Positions 1 through 8,943 of a DNA stretch of 43,665 nucleotides are shown here, piece by piece. The DNA is taken from contig CAWVLT010000080.1 of assembly GCA_963930185.1 (NCBI GenBank), positions 1-43,665 of the forward strand, written 5' to 3'. The notes below the pieces were generated by a model. It had not been told where the DNA came from. It was given only the letters and a program-made list of their open reading frames with translations, and ran no database searches. Position numbers and translations under genes: made by a program. Position 1 is the stretch's first letter, and each line of letters opens with the position of its first letter. Source of the DNA: JAGZEG01 sp963930185 (GTDB lineage: Bacteria; Actinomycetota; Coriobacteriia; Coriobacteriales; UMGS124).

Positions 1-2
1 GC

Positions 3-82
3 CCCGGCCATTGGATCAGCCGGGACCCCGCGCCTCTTGATGAGGGGCCAGCGCGATAATCGCCGACCCTGATATTATCAGG
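3..82. repeat. Three short inverted repeats downstream of the flavoprotein gene
   Basis: Three small dyads follow the stop codon of the flavoprotein gene: CCCGGC/GCCGGG (3-8 and 19-24), GCGATAATCGC (53-63) and CCTGATATTATCAGG (68-82). They could serve as transcription end signals for the minus-strand gene, or as an operator for something left of the window. No U-tract follows any of them, so the terminator reading is uncertain. Confidence 0.35.
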
Positions 83-113
83 CGAACTCCACAGGGAACA
101 GTTTCGCAGGCCC

Positions 114-2351
114 CTAGATCCTGCGTGCCGCCAGGTTGCCGCTGGAGATGGCCTCGGAGATGTTCCACGGCTCGGCGCAGTCACCCACGGCCACGCAGTC
201 GATGCCCAGGCCGTCGATGAGGGCGGTGTTGGGCAGCATGTCGCTCAGGTCGACCACGGCGTCGGCGGCGATGGTGGTCTCCACGCCGGCGTCGTTGCGC
301 ATGAAGGTGATGGTGCCGTCGCCCACCTCGCTCACCGTGGAGTTGGCGTAGATGCGCCCGCCGTTGGCGGTGAAGGCGTTGCGCAGGAAGCCCTGGACGT
401 TGACCGAGTGGCCCTTCTCGAACAGGCTCATGGGATCGGGCGTGACGATGGAGACGTGCTTGCCCTGCTTTGCCAGGTAGATGGCGCAGTCCACAGCGCG
501 AACGTTGCCGCCCAGCACCACGACCTCAGGACCGCAGTCAAGCGACATCATGCCGTTGAAGTCAACGACCTGCGTGCTTGCGGTGGACTCGTAGGCAACG
601 CCGGGCTCCGCGGCGCCGCAGGCCAGCACCACATAGTCGGGCGCGGCGGCAGTGATGTCGTCGGCCGTGACCTCGGTGTCGGTCTGGACCTCGACGCCGT
701 ACACCTCGAGCTCCTTGGACAGGTAGGTGGCCAGGCGGCTCAGGTTCTCGTGCGGGCCCTTGATGGCCTCGGCCAGGGTCAGCGAGCCGCCGAGCATGCC
801 GTTCTTCTCGTACAGCGTCACCTTGTGGCCACGCTGCGCCGCTACGCGGGCCGCCTCCATGCCGGCGGGGCCGCCGCCGATGACCATGACGTTCTTGGGA
901 GTCTCGGCCGGCGTGGGCTCAAAGCCCTCGGGCATGTCCTCGCCATAGGCGCGCCAGTTGGCGGCGTTGACGCGGCAGTGCTCCATGAGCTTGCCGGCGT
1001 GGTCGGGATCATAGAAGCAGTGCAGGCAGCGCGTGCAGGGAGCGATCTCGTCGATGCGGCCCTCGCGCAGCTTGTTGACGTACTCGGGGTCGACGCACAG
1101 CGGGCGGTTCATCACCAGGAAGTCCACCTTGCCGTCGGTCAGGGCCTGCTCAAAGTAGTCGGGAGCCTGGGCCGGGTCGTTGTAGGTGGCGCAGCCCACG
1201 GGGATGCTCACCGCGCTCTTGATCTCGCCGGCCATGTCCAGGCACAGGCCGCAGCCGGAGTGGTTGCCGCGCACCAGGCCCTGGAAGTGCTTGTCAAAGT
1301 CGATGCGGCCGCTGTGGGAGTTCATGCCCTCGAAGCCGTTGGCGCAGAAGTACAGGTCGCCGGCGAACTGGGCGATGTGGGTGTAGGCAGGCCCGATGCG
1401 CACGTGCAGCGAGTCGGCGCCGGCCTCCTCGAGGATCTTGGCGATGGCCTTGGTCTCCTCAATCGAGGCGTAGTCGTTGTCGTTGCCCAGGTCGGTGTCG
1501 TTGATCTCGATGCCGTTGATGAGCGCCTGGACCAGGAAGTCCTCGCCACAGGCCTCCTTGATGCCCTTGATGGTCTCCACCGCCCAGCGGGTGCGGTTCT
1601 CCAGGCTCTGCGGACCGTACTCGTCCTCGCGGTTGTTGCGGGCGCGCGAGAAGAACGACTGGCCCATGTTGTTAGCGGCCATGTTGAGCTCGATGGCGTC
1701 AAAGCCGTCGGCCTGGAGCTGCTTGGCCAGGTCGATGACAACCTGCTGCCAGCTCTTGACCTCCTCGGTGGTGTAGTCGCCGATGAAAGGCGTGGTGAAG
1801 TCGAGCGGGCCGATGGGCGCGCCCATGGTGTCGAACTGGTAGCCAACGATCTGGGCACCGTCGGCGTGCAGGGTCTCGACAAGACCCTTGAAGTCATAGG
1901 CCGAGTAGTCCTGCTTCATGGGGCTGGCAGTCATGTCCCAGAAGTTGGCCGCGTCCTCGATCCAGATGACCTCGACGCCGCCCTTGGCCATGCGGTCGTA
2001 GTAGGCAAAGTACTCGTCGGGGTTGGCCGCCATGAAGGCAAGCTGGAAGGCGGCGGACTTCACCATACGGTGGTGCAGCGTATGCGTGCCGAGCTGCCAC
2101 TCGGAGAACAGCTGGGTCTGGCTGAAGTCGGTGATGGAGTTGGTGGTGTAGCTGTAGTCCTGCGGGTTGATCTGGGCAGGCGCGCCATCAGCGGGCGCGG
2201 CAGCCTCGGACTCGGCAGGAGCGGCCTCCTCGGCAAGCGCCGGCGCGGCGACGGCCGCAAGGCCCAGCCCCGCCATGCCGGCGGCAGCTCCCTGGACAAA
2301 GCCGCGACGGCTGACATTGGTGGTGAAGCCCTCGTTCGTGGAATTGCTCAT
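114..2351 (-). CDS. Tat-exported Old-Yellow-Enzyme / 2,4-dienoyl-CoA-reductase-type flavoprotein
   Basis: The 745-residue protein starts with a Tat signal (SRRGFVQ near residue 15, then a hydrophobic Ala/Gly stretch ending AAPALA). Next come an FMN-binding TIM barrel of the NADH:flavin oxidoreductase family (about 75-430), a Cys cluster CTRCLHC followed 13 residues later by Cys (about 440-465, expected to hold [4Fe-4S]), and a Rossmann FAD/NAD domain (VIGGGPAGMEAA near 490). This order matches dienoyl-CoA reductase and BaiCD/BaiH bile-acid enzymes. The Tat signal is the unusual part: it places a normally cytosolic enzyme type outside the membrane, so electrons probably come from a membrane donor rather than NAD(P)H. 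The ATG is preceded by GAGGAGAGGAG. The LysR gene at 2856-3884 lies upstream on the same strand and is the likely regulator. The substrate (an enoate-type acceptor) is not readable. Confidence 0.9.
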   Translation of the reverse strand: MSNSTNEGFTTNVSRRGFVQGAAAGMAGLGLAAVAAPALAEEAAPAESEAAAPADGAPAQINPQDYSYTTNSITDFSQTQLFSEWQLGTHTLHHRMVKSAAFQLAFMAANPDEYFAYYDRMAKGGVEVIWIEDAANFWDMTASPMKQDYSAYDFKGLVETLHADGAQIVGYQFDTMGAPIGPLDFTTPFIGDYTTEEVKSWQQVVIDLAKQLQADGFDAIELNMAANNMGQSFFSRARNNREDEYGPQSLENRTRWAVETIKGIKEACGEDFLVQALINGIEINDTDLGNDNDYASIEETKAIAKILEEAGADSLHVRIGPAYTHIAQFAGDLYFCANGFEGMNSHSGRIDFDKHFQGLVRGNHSGCGLCLDMAGEIKSAVSIPVGCATYNDPAQAPDYFEQALTDGKVDFLVMNRPLCVDPEYVNKLREGRIDEIAPCTRCLHCFYDPDHAGKLMEHCRVNAANWRAYGEDMPEGFEPTPAETPKNVMVIGGGPAGMEAARVAAQRGHKVTLYEKNGMLGGSLTLAEAIKGPHENLSRLATYLSKELEVYGVEVQTDTEVTADDITAAAPDYVVLACGAAEPGVAYESTASTQVVDFNGMMSLDCGPEVVVLGGNVRAVDCAIYLAKQGKHVSIVTPDPMSLFEKGHSVNVQGFLRNAFTANGGRIYANSTVSEVGDGTITFMRNDAGVETTIAADAVVDLSDMLPNTALIDGLGIDCVAVGDCAEPWNISEAISSGNLAARRI

Positions 2352-2602
2352 GTAGAACTCCTCTCCTCAGTAGACGTGCGACAGTCGTGCCGTAAGGCCA
2401 CAAAGTGGCAGCGGAGAAAACCGCGAACGCCCCGCAATCCACGGCACTTCCCCAATATCTGTCGCACGTATCCATCAAACCACGTCATTCGCTGCAGGAG
2501 AAGCAACCCTTTTCGTAGATCCGCAACTCAGAAGTTGCGCCTACTCGGCCGTTTTGTTGCAACGGCAAGCCGATGGCGTCCTCACGTCACTGATCGCGCC
2601 GA

Positions 2603-2632
2603 TTTCTGCCAGAAAATTGAGGATATGTACGT
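2603..2632 (-). repeat. Diverged intergenic repeat, copy 1 (minus orientation)
   Basis: Read on the minus strand this contains CCTCAATTTTCTGGCAGAAA, which matches 19 of 20 bases of the copy at 13376-13395. With the plus-oriented copy at 2782-2837 it forms an inverted pair about 150 bp apart around an AT-rich centre (about 2690-2760). The gene-free stretch 2352-2855 holds this pair and presumably the promoter of the flavoprotein gene. Confidence 0.55.
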
Positions 2633-2781
2633 CCCGATCTGTTCAGACGGGCACCTGATCGCATTCCAACACTTGCGCGATTTCTTTTCAGTACCAATTT
2701 GATACAGTTACTATTGATTATATGTATCTATTCTATAATCATCTTTATATGACCACGACCTTTGGTATTTCCCATCATACG

Positions 2782-2837
2782 AATAGGAAATTCATATCCT
2801 TCAAAATCTGGCAGGAAAGGCCAGTTTGGGTGCATCG
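2782..2837 (+). repeat. Diverged intergenic repeat, copy 2 (plus orientation)
   Basis: It carries GAAATTCATATCCT, then CTGGCAGGAAA, then GGGTGCATCG (2828-2837). The first block matches the copy at 13179-13218 (minus orientation), and the last block is exact in the copy at 13361-13415. It sits just past the stop of the LysR gene and upstream of the flavoprotein gene. Confidence 0.55.
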
Positions 2838-2855
2838 GGCACCGGCATATCCCTC

Positions 2856-3884
2856 TCATCGGTCCTTCGTGGGAACGGAGTGGGCGTAATCGCGCGCGAA
2901 CGAGGCAAAGTCCCGCGCCACGGCCTCGCAGAGGCTTCCCTCCCTGCACGTCACCCCGATCTCCCAGATAGGGGCGTCCTCCCCGCATAGAGGGACCAGC
3001 GCATACCGCGAGCTGTGGAACTGCTCGAAGGCACTGGACTCCTCCACGATGATACCGCCCGCGCCCGCCTCCATGCCTGCGGTCGCAAGCGCCGTGTCGG
3101 CACAGGCGTACGTCACCCGCGCGTCGATCCCGTGGTTCACCAGGTAGGTCACCAGCTCGGTCTCCACGCGGTTGGTCGGCGCGACGCCAAAGATGGTCTT
3201 GCCTGCAAGCGCCTCGGGCCCAAGGACGAGCGGCTTGCCCGATGCCTCGCGCACCCCACCATACCGCCCGTGCACGTCCGCGCCGACAAGGGTTGGCGAC
3301 TCGTCGTGGAGTGCCGAACTATCGCCACGCGCGAGATGTCCTGCCGGGTCCGGCCCGCCCGACTCGGCGAACAGGTCAGCCAAGAACACGATGGCAAGCG
3401 TACTGGAGAGGATCGGCCAAAACTCGTAGCCGCGCACCGGGAACGGGCCGGCCACCACGGCGTCGGCCCGCTCCTGCTCGAGCGCCTCAAAGACCATCCC
3501 GCCAGGCAGCATCAGAGAGGTGAGGCCAAGGTGCGGGCGCGCAGCGTCATAGGCGGCCATGATGTCCGTGGGCAGGGTGAGCATCGCGTTCGTCTCGAGC
3601 GCAAACGTCACATGACCGGACTGGCCCTCGGAGAAGCGGCGCGCCTCGTCCTCGATGGCGTGGATCTCCTCGAGCGCACGCCTGGCATGGGGATAGACCG
3701 CATCGGCGAGTTCGGTGGGGCGCACGCCGCGCGCCTCGCGTTCGAAGAGGGGGCCTATCTCACGCTCGAGCTGGGTCACCGCCTTGCTGAACGCCTGACG
3801 CGTGACGAAGCCGCGGCGGGCCGCCTCGGTAAACGAATCGCTCTCGTACGCACGCACGAACACCTCGAGCGCATGCACGTCCAC
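2856..3884 (-). CDS. LysR-family transcriptional regulator
   Basis: The protein has an N-terminal LysR winged helix-turn-helix (EVFVRAYESDSFTEAARRGF and the following SKAVTQLEREIG recognition region) and a periplasmic-binding-protein-like effector domain. I chose a GTG start at 3884 because GGGGAGGGGG lies 9 nt upstream; an in-frame start at 3911 would add nine residues. Length (342 aa) is slightly above the usual 290-320. A loop around residues 190-215, rich in Gly, Pro and Asp, looks like an insertion. It is directly upstream of, and co-directional with, the Tat flavoprotein gene, which it probably controls in response to the substrate. The inducer is unknown. Confidence 0.88.
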   Translation of the reverse strand: MDVHALEVFVRAYESDSFTEAARRGFVTRQAFSKAVTQLEREIGPLFEREARGVRPTELADAVYPHARRALEEIHAIEDEARRFSEGQSGHVTFALETNAMLTLPTDIMAAYDAARPHLGLTSLMLPGGMVFEALEQERADAVVAGPFPVRGYEFWPILSSTLAIVFLADLFAESGGPDPAGHLARGDSSALHDESPTLVGADVHGRYGGVREASGKPLVLGPEALAGKTIFGVAPTNRVETELVTYLVNHGIDARVTYACADTALATAGMEAGAGGIIVEESSAFEQFHSSRYALVPLCGEDAPIWEIGVTCREGSLCEAVARDFASFARDYAHSVPTKDR

Positions 3885-4196
3885 TGCGCCAACCCCCTCC
3901 CCATGCACCACGGCCTAGACGACTACCCGCACTCCCCATAACAGGCCGCCCCACGACACCGCAAGATCAACCGACACCGGGACAAGACTCCCCTAACTAC
4001 GCGATGCCCCAAGTCGATCAACGTCGCCAAACGTCAGTATAAGCAACCCAGCCACGCCCGGCACCAGCATCGCCGGACAATTTTGCAAAGATGGACGAGC
4101 TGTGCCTTCCGCTCTCCCTGGCGGCCAGCACGTTAGGCCACGCCATCTCGAAGTAGAGCAAATGGGCGAGAATCCGAACAGCCCCCGCCCGCACAT

Positions 4197-4237
4197 AAAA
4201 GGGCGCCCCGCCGGCTCTCAGGCCAGGCGAGGCGCCC
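4197..4237 (-). terminator. Rho-independent terminator of the small membrane-protein gene
   Basis: On the minus strand a 12-bp GC-rich stem (outer arms GGGCGCC/GGCGCCC at 4231-4237 and 4201-4207, inner arms TCGCC/GGCGG) is followed by TTTT (4200-4197). It lies about 100 nt past the stop of the 55-residue membrane peptide. The rest of 3885-4340 shows no gene that I can support. Confidence 0.75.
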
Positions 4238-4340
4238 GTGATATTCAGAAAACCGACGAGCTGGCGAGCCGCACACAGCCGCTCAGGTGCTCATCTATGC
4301 AAGCGAAACATGCCCCATGCCAGGCAGGGCATCTCCGCTC

Positions 4341-4508
4341 TTACTTCTTCTTGCTCGAGGAGCTCTTGGAGGACTTGGAGCTTGACTTCTTGGACATCTC
4401 CTTCTTATAGCCCTGGTACATCGGGATACCGATGATGAGCAGCAGCACCACGACGACCACGATCACAAACGGGACGGTTGGGATCTGGAGTCCGAACAGA
4501 TCAATCAT
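4341..4508 (-). CDS. Small single-pass membrane peptide with Ser/Lys tail (55 aa)
   Basis: This short gene begins MIDLFGLQIPTVPF, continues into an uninterrupted hydrophobic run of Val, Leu and Ile (about residues 14-28), then GIPMYQGYKKEM, and ends in a tail made almost only of Ser and Lys (about 15 residues). The ATG is preceded by AAAGGGG with 7-nt spacing, and a strong terminator follows at 4197-4237, so it is a self-contained transcription unit. The layout predicts one membrane helix with a strongly basic cytoplasmic C-terminus that could touch phospholipid head groups, nucleic acid or an acidic partner. I recognise no family and assign no function. Confidence 0.75.
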   Translation of the reverse strand: MIDLFGLQIPTVPFVIVVVVVLLLIIGIPMYQGYKKEMSKKSSSKSSKSSSSKKK

Positions 4509-4658
4509 GACAAGCCCCTTTCAACAGACCGTCCGGCTTCACCGCCAGGCAGTTCTTGATAGATGACGAACCTGTGTCATCCAGTGTACCCATTCTTCGG
4601 GCTCATCGCGACGAGTTCTTGGGATTAATTGCCGCACGGACGCCGCTTCTGCCCCGCT

Positions 4659-4688
4659 CGGCCCTGTCCGGCCCTGTTCGGCCCCGTT
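4659..4688. repeat. Three tandem 10-bp repeats
   Basis: CGGCCCTGTC, CGGCCCTGTT and CGGCCCCGTT stand head to tail (4659-4668, 4669-4678, 4679-4688) just past the stop of the LysR gene at 4723. The period is about one helical turn. No function is evident. Confidence 0.7.
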
Positions 4689-4722
4689 CGACAACCCGGC
4701 AAGCTCGCACCGCCTAGGAAGC

Positions 4723-5649
4723 TCACGCCATCTCGAACGTCATGTCCTCGCCATCCGCGGCCTCCTCGACTGCGACGAGGAAGTCGCGCATGCTCTCGCC
4801 GGCACCGCGCGGATACAGGATCCCGTAGGGAATCGCGTGGCTCCAGCGCACCGGCAGAGTCACGAAGCTGGGATGCAGGCCATCCCACATGTCCAGGGTC
4901 AGCAGCAGGGCGTTGAGCTGGGTCACCATGTCGAGGGCCCGCCCATCGTAGAAGCAGGCGGGGCTGTCGACGATCTCTATGTCGGGCACGCGCCTCACGA
5001 GCTCCTCGCGGACCATGTCGACCTGGGGGATCCGCCCCGCACCCGCCATCAGCACGCACTCCCCCGACAGGTCCGCCAGGGAGACGGTCTCCCTCGAGGC
5101 AAGCCCATGCCCCGCAGGGGCGGCAAGCCTGAACGGGACGTCCGCGAGCTTGAGAAAGCCGAGCCCGTCTGTGCCCGACTCGCAGGCGCACGCCCCCGCC
5201 ACGCAGTCAAACGCGCAACCCTCGCCCATGGCGGGGAGCGACTCGGGCGAGCCGTCCGTCGTCTCGTCAAAGTACACCGCGTCAAAGCCGTATTCCGGGT
5301 GCATGTGCGTCACGCGGTTGAGGAACGGGCGCAGGGCGCTTATCGGATGGACGGGCGATGACCCCACGCGAATCGAGACGCGCAGGACGCCCGCCGCGTC
5401 ACGCACGTCCTTGACCATGGCGTCACGCTGCTGGAGCAGCGGCACGGCCCTGTCGCGAAGGACCCTGCCCGCCGCAGTCAGGCCGACGCCGTGGCCGGTG
5501 CGCTCGAACAGGCTGACGCCAAGCTGGGACTCCAGCTCGCCCATCTGCCTCATGACCGCCGTGGGCGTGATGAGCAGCTGCGTCGCCGCCCGGTCGAAGC
5601 TTCCCGAGTCGGCCACCCGGGTGAATATCTCGAGCTGTCGCAGGAGCAT
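4723..5649 (-). CDS. LysR-family transcriptional regulator
   Basis: The 308-residue protein opens MLLRQLEIFTRVADSGSF and has the LysR helix-turn-helix (FDRAATQLLITPTAVMRQM), followed by a LysR substrate-binding domain. The ATG at 5649 is preceded by AGGAGG with 6-nt spacing; a longer in-frame start at 5706 lacks a good ribosome site. No reductase gene is adjacent: neighbours are a DUF3784 membrane protein upstream and the small membrane peptide downstream. Its target is therefore unclear and may be distant. The recognition helix contains TAV where most relatives have Q-[PS]-[AT]-[LV]-S, so it is a diverged family member. Confidence 0.85.
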   Translation of the reverse strand: MLLRQLEIFTRVADSGSFDRAATQLLITPTAVMRQMGELESQLGVSLFERTGHGVGLTAAGRVLRDRAVPLLQQRDAMVKDVRDAAGVLRVSIRVGSSPVHPISALRPFLNRVTHMHPEYGFDAVYFDETTDGSPESLPAMGEGCAFDCVAGACACESGTDGLGFLKLADVPFRLAAPAGHGLASRETVSLADLSGECVLMAGAGRIPQVDMVREELVRRVPDIEIVDSPACFYDGRALDMVTQLNALLLTLDMWDGLHPSFVTLPVRWSHAIPYGILYPRGAGESMRDFLVAVEEAADGEDMTFEMA

Positions 5650-5855
5650 GTTGGACCTCCTGGTGTCTGCATCGCCTGCCGCCAGCGTTGCCGCGCGTCC
5701 TCGCACGCGGCACCCCTGGCACGTAGCATGCCCTCCATTATCGACACCAGAGGTCCAATGTCTAGGAACTCAGGCAACGAGCATGGTAAAACCGTCTGCC
5801 CCCAGACATGCCAGCAATGACGTCAATCCTGTGATCCCGCCGCTAAAGATTGGAT

Positions 5856-6218
5856 CTAGCTGGTCTTTTCCTTTAGACACCGCCTGTTGGCATACCATAT
5901 GAGCACAGCACAGCCCGCGATCACCACGGCACCAAACGCGATTACGAACGGGATGAGGCCACCCTCCCCCATCGTCCCAACGACCACGAGGTACATGGGA
6001 ATCACCATGACACCGCAGGCCACGGCGCAAACGATCATGAGGACGCCCGTCGCGCGGCAGATCTTTGGGACATCGTATTTTGCGAGCTCCTCGGGAGTCG
6101 CCGTGTTGATCCCGGCCACGCTGCCGGCACCCCGGCCCGTGCACAGCACGATGCCCCAGATCAGGCAGAGCAGGCCGATGCCTCCGAAAATGATCGTCCC
6201 AGCCATGGTGCCTCCCAT
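5856..6218 (-). CDS. DUF3784-family small membrane protein
   Basis: The 120-residue protein has three hydrophobic segments (near residues 5-25, 55-78 and 85-108). Between the first two lies the DUF3784 signature INTATPEELAKYDVPKICR. These are small integral membrane proteins of unknown function, common in Firmicutes and Coriobacteriia. The ATG at 6218 has AAGGGG 7 nt upstream; an alternative ATG at 6206 has GGGAGG only 4 nt away. It begins 46 nt after the helicase stop on the same strand and may be read with it, but nothing in the protein links it to nucleic acids. Confidence 0.75.
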   Translation of the reverse strand: MGGTMAGTIIFGGIGLLCLIWGIVLCTGRGAGSVAGINTATPEELAKYDVPKICRATGVLMIVCAVACGVMVIPMYLVVVGTMGEGGLIPFVIAFGAVVIAGCAVLIWYANRRCLKEKTS

Positions 6219-6264
6219 ACCGATTCCCCTTCTGCGCCACACGACCTCGCCCGTACCCCGGCGG

Positions 6265-8739
6265 CTATCGCATCGCCAGCCCCGGCACGTCCCACCCAAG
6301 TATACGCTCGCGCATCTCGTCTATACCCAGCACGCCACAGGCAAAGCCCTTGCGCACGAGCTCGGGCGGAACAAAGCCGTCGTACTTCTCGAAGATGGGC
6401 ACCTCCTCGGGATACACCAGCTCCATGGGGTCGATCGGCAGGCTCGCCTCCTCCTGCAGCACCCGGAAGAACGTGGGCGCGTCCACCGCCATCTTGAACT
6501 GCATAAAGTAGGGACGCGACGGGTCGAGGCCGCGCAGGCCCAGTCGGCCGGCGCAGCGCAGCTTGAGGAAGCGCTCCAGGGCCAAGAACGCATACGTGCC
6601 CAGCCAGGGGAAGAGGCACCACATGTCCCCGCCCAGGCACACCAGCGGCTCGGTCGTGATGCCAGCGTTGGCGGCCACGTGACGTGCCTGCGCAAGGCGG
6701 GCCTGCGCGTTGGGCATGAGATAGGGGTAGTCGTCCCCCTCACGCAGCACCTGTCGCATGCGTTCGAGCACGTGCGTGTTGATGTCACCCGGGCAGTCGC
6801 CGAAGTATGCCGGCACCTTTCCCTTGACCTGCGTGGCGTAGATGAGGTGGCGCTTGTGGTCGATCTCCTCAACGATCCACACGTGCCCGGCCAGGGCGAT
6901 GCGCTCGCCCACGGGCGGCGGCTTCACGATGGTGCCGATCTCCTGCGACTCGCTGCGCACGGTGTACTCCTCGTTCTCCTGGAACACCGCGTAGAACTTG
7001 AACGAGTTGGTGAGCCGCTCGCCCGCCATCCCCACGATGAGGCCGCCGCCCTCGGTCTGCTCGACGTGATCGGTCTGCACGAGATACTGCAGCAGCACGC
7101 GAAAGTCGTCGAGAGAGACGTGGGCGAAGGGGCTGAGCGTGAGCACCCGGCGGGCCAACTCGGCCGGGGACAGCTCGCCGCACGAGGCGAGCGTGCTCAT
7201 GGTCTGGTGGTAGAGCAGGCTGTAGGGCAGCGGGTGCGGGCGGGGCGGCTCCACCCAGCGCTCCTCCAGATAGAGCTGCACGAGGGCGATGCCCTGCAGC
7301 AGCTTCCACGGCACGCTCTCGGGCAGCATAGCGCGGGCCTCGGGCGGCTCCTCGCGCATGACGAACCACATCTCGGGAGGTTGGCCGCGCCTGCCCGTGC
7401 GCCCCATGCGCTGCAAAAACGACGAGACCGTGAAGGGCGCGTCCACCTGGAAGGCACGCTCGAGCCTGCCGATGTCGATGCCCAGCTCGAGCGTCGCCGT
7501 AGTCACCGTGGTCATCTGCCGCTCGTCATCCTTCATGGCGGCCTCGGCCGTCTCGCGATACGACGCGGAGAGGTTGCCATGATGGATGAGGAACCGGTCG
7601 GGTTCGTGGCGCGCCTCGCAGTACTGGCGCAGCGTGGTCGTGACGGCCTCGCACTCCTCGCGCGAGTTGACGAACACCAGGCACTTCTTGTCGCGCGTGT
7701 GCTCGAAGATGTAGCCAATGCCCGGGTCGGCGAACTCGGGCGCCGTGTCGGAAGGCGCAGCGAGCGGCACGTGCGGGGCGTCCGCCACGCCGCCGACCCC
7801 GGTGCCACCGGTCGCCTCGCCGCCGATGCCGTCCGGCGCCACGGCCAGTGCGCAGCCGCCGTCGGTTGCGGCCGACCCTGCGGCGTCCGCGCCACGTTGG
7901 GTGGCCGCGAGATCCTCCACGCGCACGTCGAGCGCCGCGATCTCGGTGACGCCGGCGACCTCCACGCCCACGAGCGGTTCTTGGGCGGAGGCGCGGACCT
8001 CGGTGCGCGGGCCTCGCGCGGTCTGCACCGCCTGGGGCCCCTGCACGTAGAAGTGCTCCATGGACAGGCGCCAGGTGCGCCCCTTCTCCTGGATGCGCGG
8101 GATGACGCAGCCTCGGCCCGACCCCTCGGAGAGGATCTGCCCCGTGAGCTCGGGGTCGCCGATGGTCGCCGACAGGCCGACGCGTCGTGGGTTCACCCCC
8201 GCCATGCGCGAAAGCCGCTCGATGAGACACAGCGTCTGCCCGCCGCGATCGCCGCGCAGAAGCGAGTGGACCTCGTCGATCACCACATAGCGCAGGTCCC
8301 CGAAAATGCGCGCCACCGCGGAGTGCTTGTGCAGCAGCAGCGCCTCCAGGGACTCCGGCGTGATCTGCAGAATACCTGAGGGGTGCTTGAGCATCCTGGC
8401 CTTGTGCGACTGCGCCACGTCGCCGTGCCAGTGCCACACGGGGATTTCGGCCTGGGCGCACAGGTCGTTCAGGCGCTCGAACTGGTCGTTGATGAGCGCC
8501 TTAAGCGGGCCTATGTAGATGGCGCCGACCGAGACAGGAGGGTCCTCGTAGAGCTGCGTGAGGATGGGGAAGAGTGCCGCCTCCGTCTTGCCCGAGGCGG
8601 TCGAGGCGCACAACAGCACGTTCTCGTTCGTGTTGAAGATGGCGTCGCCCGCCGCAACCTGGATGGCCCGCAGCGATTCCCAGCTGTGCTCGTAGATGAA
8701 GTCCTGCACGAACGGCGCGTACTGTTCGAAGACGCCCAT
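6265..8739 (-). CDS. Lhr/BrxHI-like superfamily 2 DNA helicase
   Basis: The 824-residue protein carries motif I (STASGKTEAALF, about residue 45), a DEVH Walker B box (VVIDEVHSLLRGD), motif III SATIGDP, motif IV region CLVFVNSREECE, and motifs V-VI (LELGIDIG, then QRMGRTGRRG). The C-terminal 300 residues resemble the winged-helix/core extension of Lhr-type helicases. This class unwinds DNA or RNA:DNA with ATP; the BREX type 2 helicase BrxHI belongs here. Residues about 235-330, between the two RecA lobes, form a Gly/Ala-rich low-complexity insert. The gene is the last of the TerB_N/C - DUF2791 - winged helix - helicase cassette. The 175-nt gap upstream holds an inverted repeat (8890-8943), so it may have its own regulated promoter. 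Confidence 0.88.
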   Translation of the reverse strand: MGVFEQYAPFVQDFIYEHSWESLRAIQVAAGDAIFNTNENVLLCASTASGKTEAALFPILTQLYEDPPVSVGAIYIGPLKALINDQFERLNDLCAQAEIPVWHWHGDVAQSHKARMLKHPSGILQITPESLEALLLHKHSAVARIFGDLRYVVIDEVHSLLRGDRGGQTLCLIERLSRMAGVNPRRVGLSATIGDPELTGQILSEGSGRGCVIPRIQEKGRTWRLSMEHFYVQGPQAVQTARGPRTEVRASAQEPLVGVEVAGVTEIAALDVRVEDLAATQRGADAAGSAATDGGCALAVAPDGIGGEATGGTGVGGVADAPHVPLAAPSDTAPEFADPGIGYIFEHTRDKKCLVFVNSREECEAVTTTLRQYCEARHEPDRFLIHHGNLSASYRETAEAAMKDDERQMTTVTTATLELGIDIGRLERAFQVDAPFTVSSFLQRMGRTGRRGQPPEMWFVMREEPPEARAMLPESVPWKLLQGIALVQLYLEERWVEPPRPHPLPYSLLYHQTMSTLASCGELSPAELARRVLTLSPFAHVSLDDFRVLLQYLVQTDHVEQTEGGGLIVGMAGERLTNSFKFYAVFQENEEYTVRSESQEIGTIVKPPPVGERIALAGHVWIVEEIDHKRHLIYATQVKGKVPAYFGDCPGDINTHVLERMRQVLREGDDYPYLMPNAQARLAQARHVAANAGITTEPLVCLGGDMWCLFPWLGTYAFLALERFLKLRCAGRLGLRGLDPSRPYFMQFKMAVDAPTFFRVLQEEASLPIDPMELVYPEEVPIFEKYDGFVPPELVRKGFACGVLGIDEMRERILGWDVPGLAMR

Positions 8740-8889
8740 ATCCGCTGTTCACCCCTCCCCATGCGCCACGCGCGCTTTTTCACCTCTTGCCGGCAAACCG
8801 CCAAGCCGCCGATCCTACCTGAGATTGAACTGGCCGAACATCTGGCACTCCCTGATCGATGTTCAGCACGAACATCTTAGATAATCAAC

Positions 8890-8943
8890 AAGACAAAATC
8901 AGGACATGTCTTAATTAAATAATATACGTCTTGATTTTGTCCT
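8890..8943. promoter_or_regulatory. Near-perfect inverted repeat / candidate operator upstream of the helicase gene
   Basis: Arms 8890-8907 and 8926-8943 match at 16 of 18 positions when one is reverse-complemented (AAGACAAAATCAGGACAT against AGGACAAAATCAAGACGT). A perfect palindrome GACATGTC lies at 8903-8910. The right arm overlaps the last codons of the winged-helix gene. The same half-site family recurs at 9235-9265. This looks like binding sites for a dimeric repressor, most simply the winged-helix protein encoded between them. Confidence 0.6.

Noticed and set aside
408..2702. Very long open frame antisense to the OYE-type flavoprotein gene
   Set aside because: It mirrors a strongly supported gene; high GC removes stops from the opposite frame. 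The product is Val/Leu/His/Gly-rich with no domain and no ribosome site.
5887..8379. 830-codon open frame antisense to the helicase gene
   Set aside because: Low-complexity Arg/His/Leu product, no motif; it is a shadow of the helicase reading frame.
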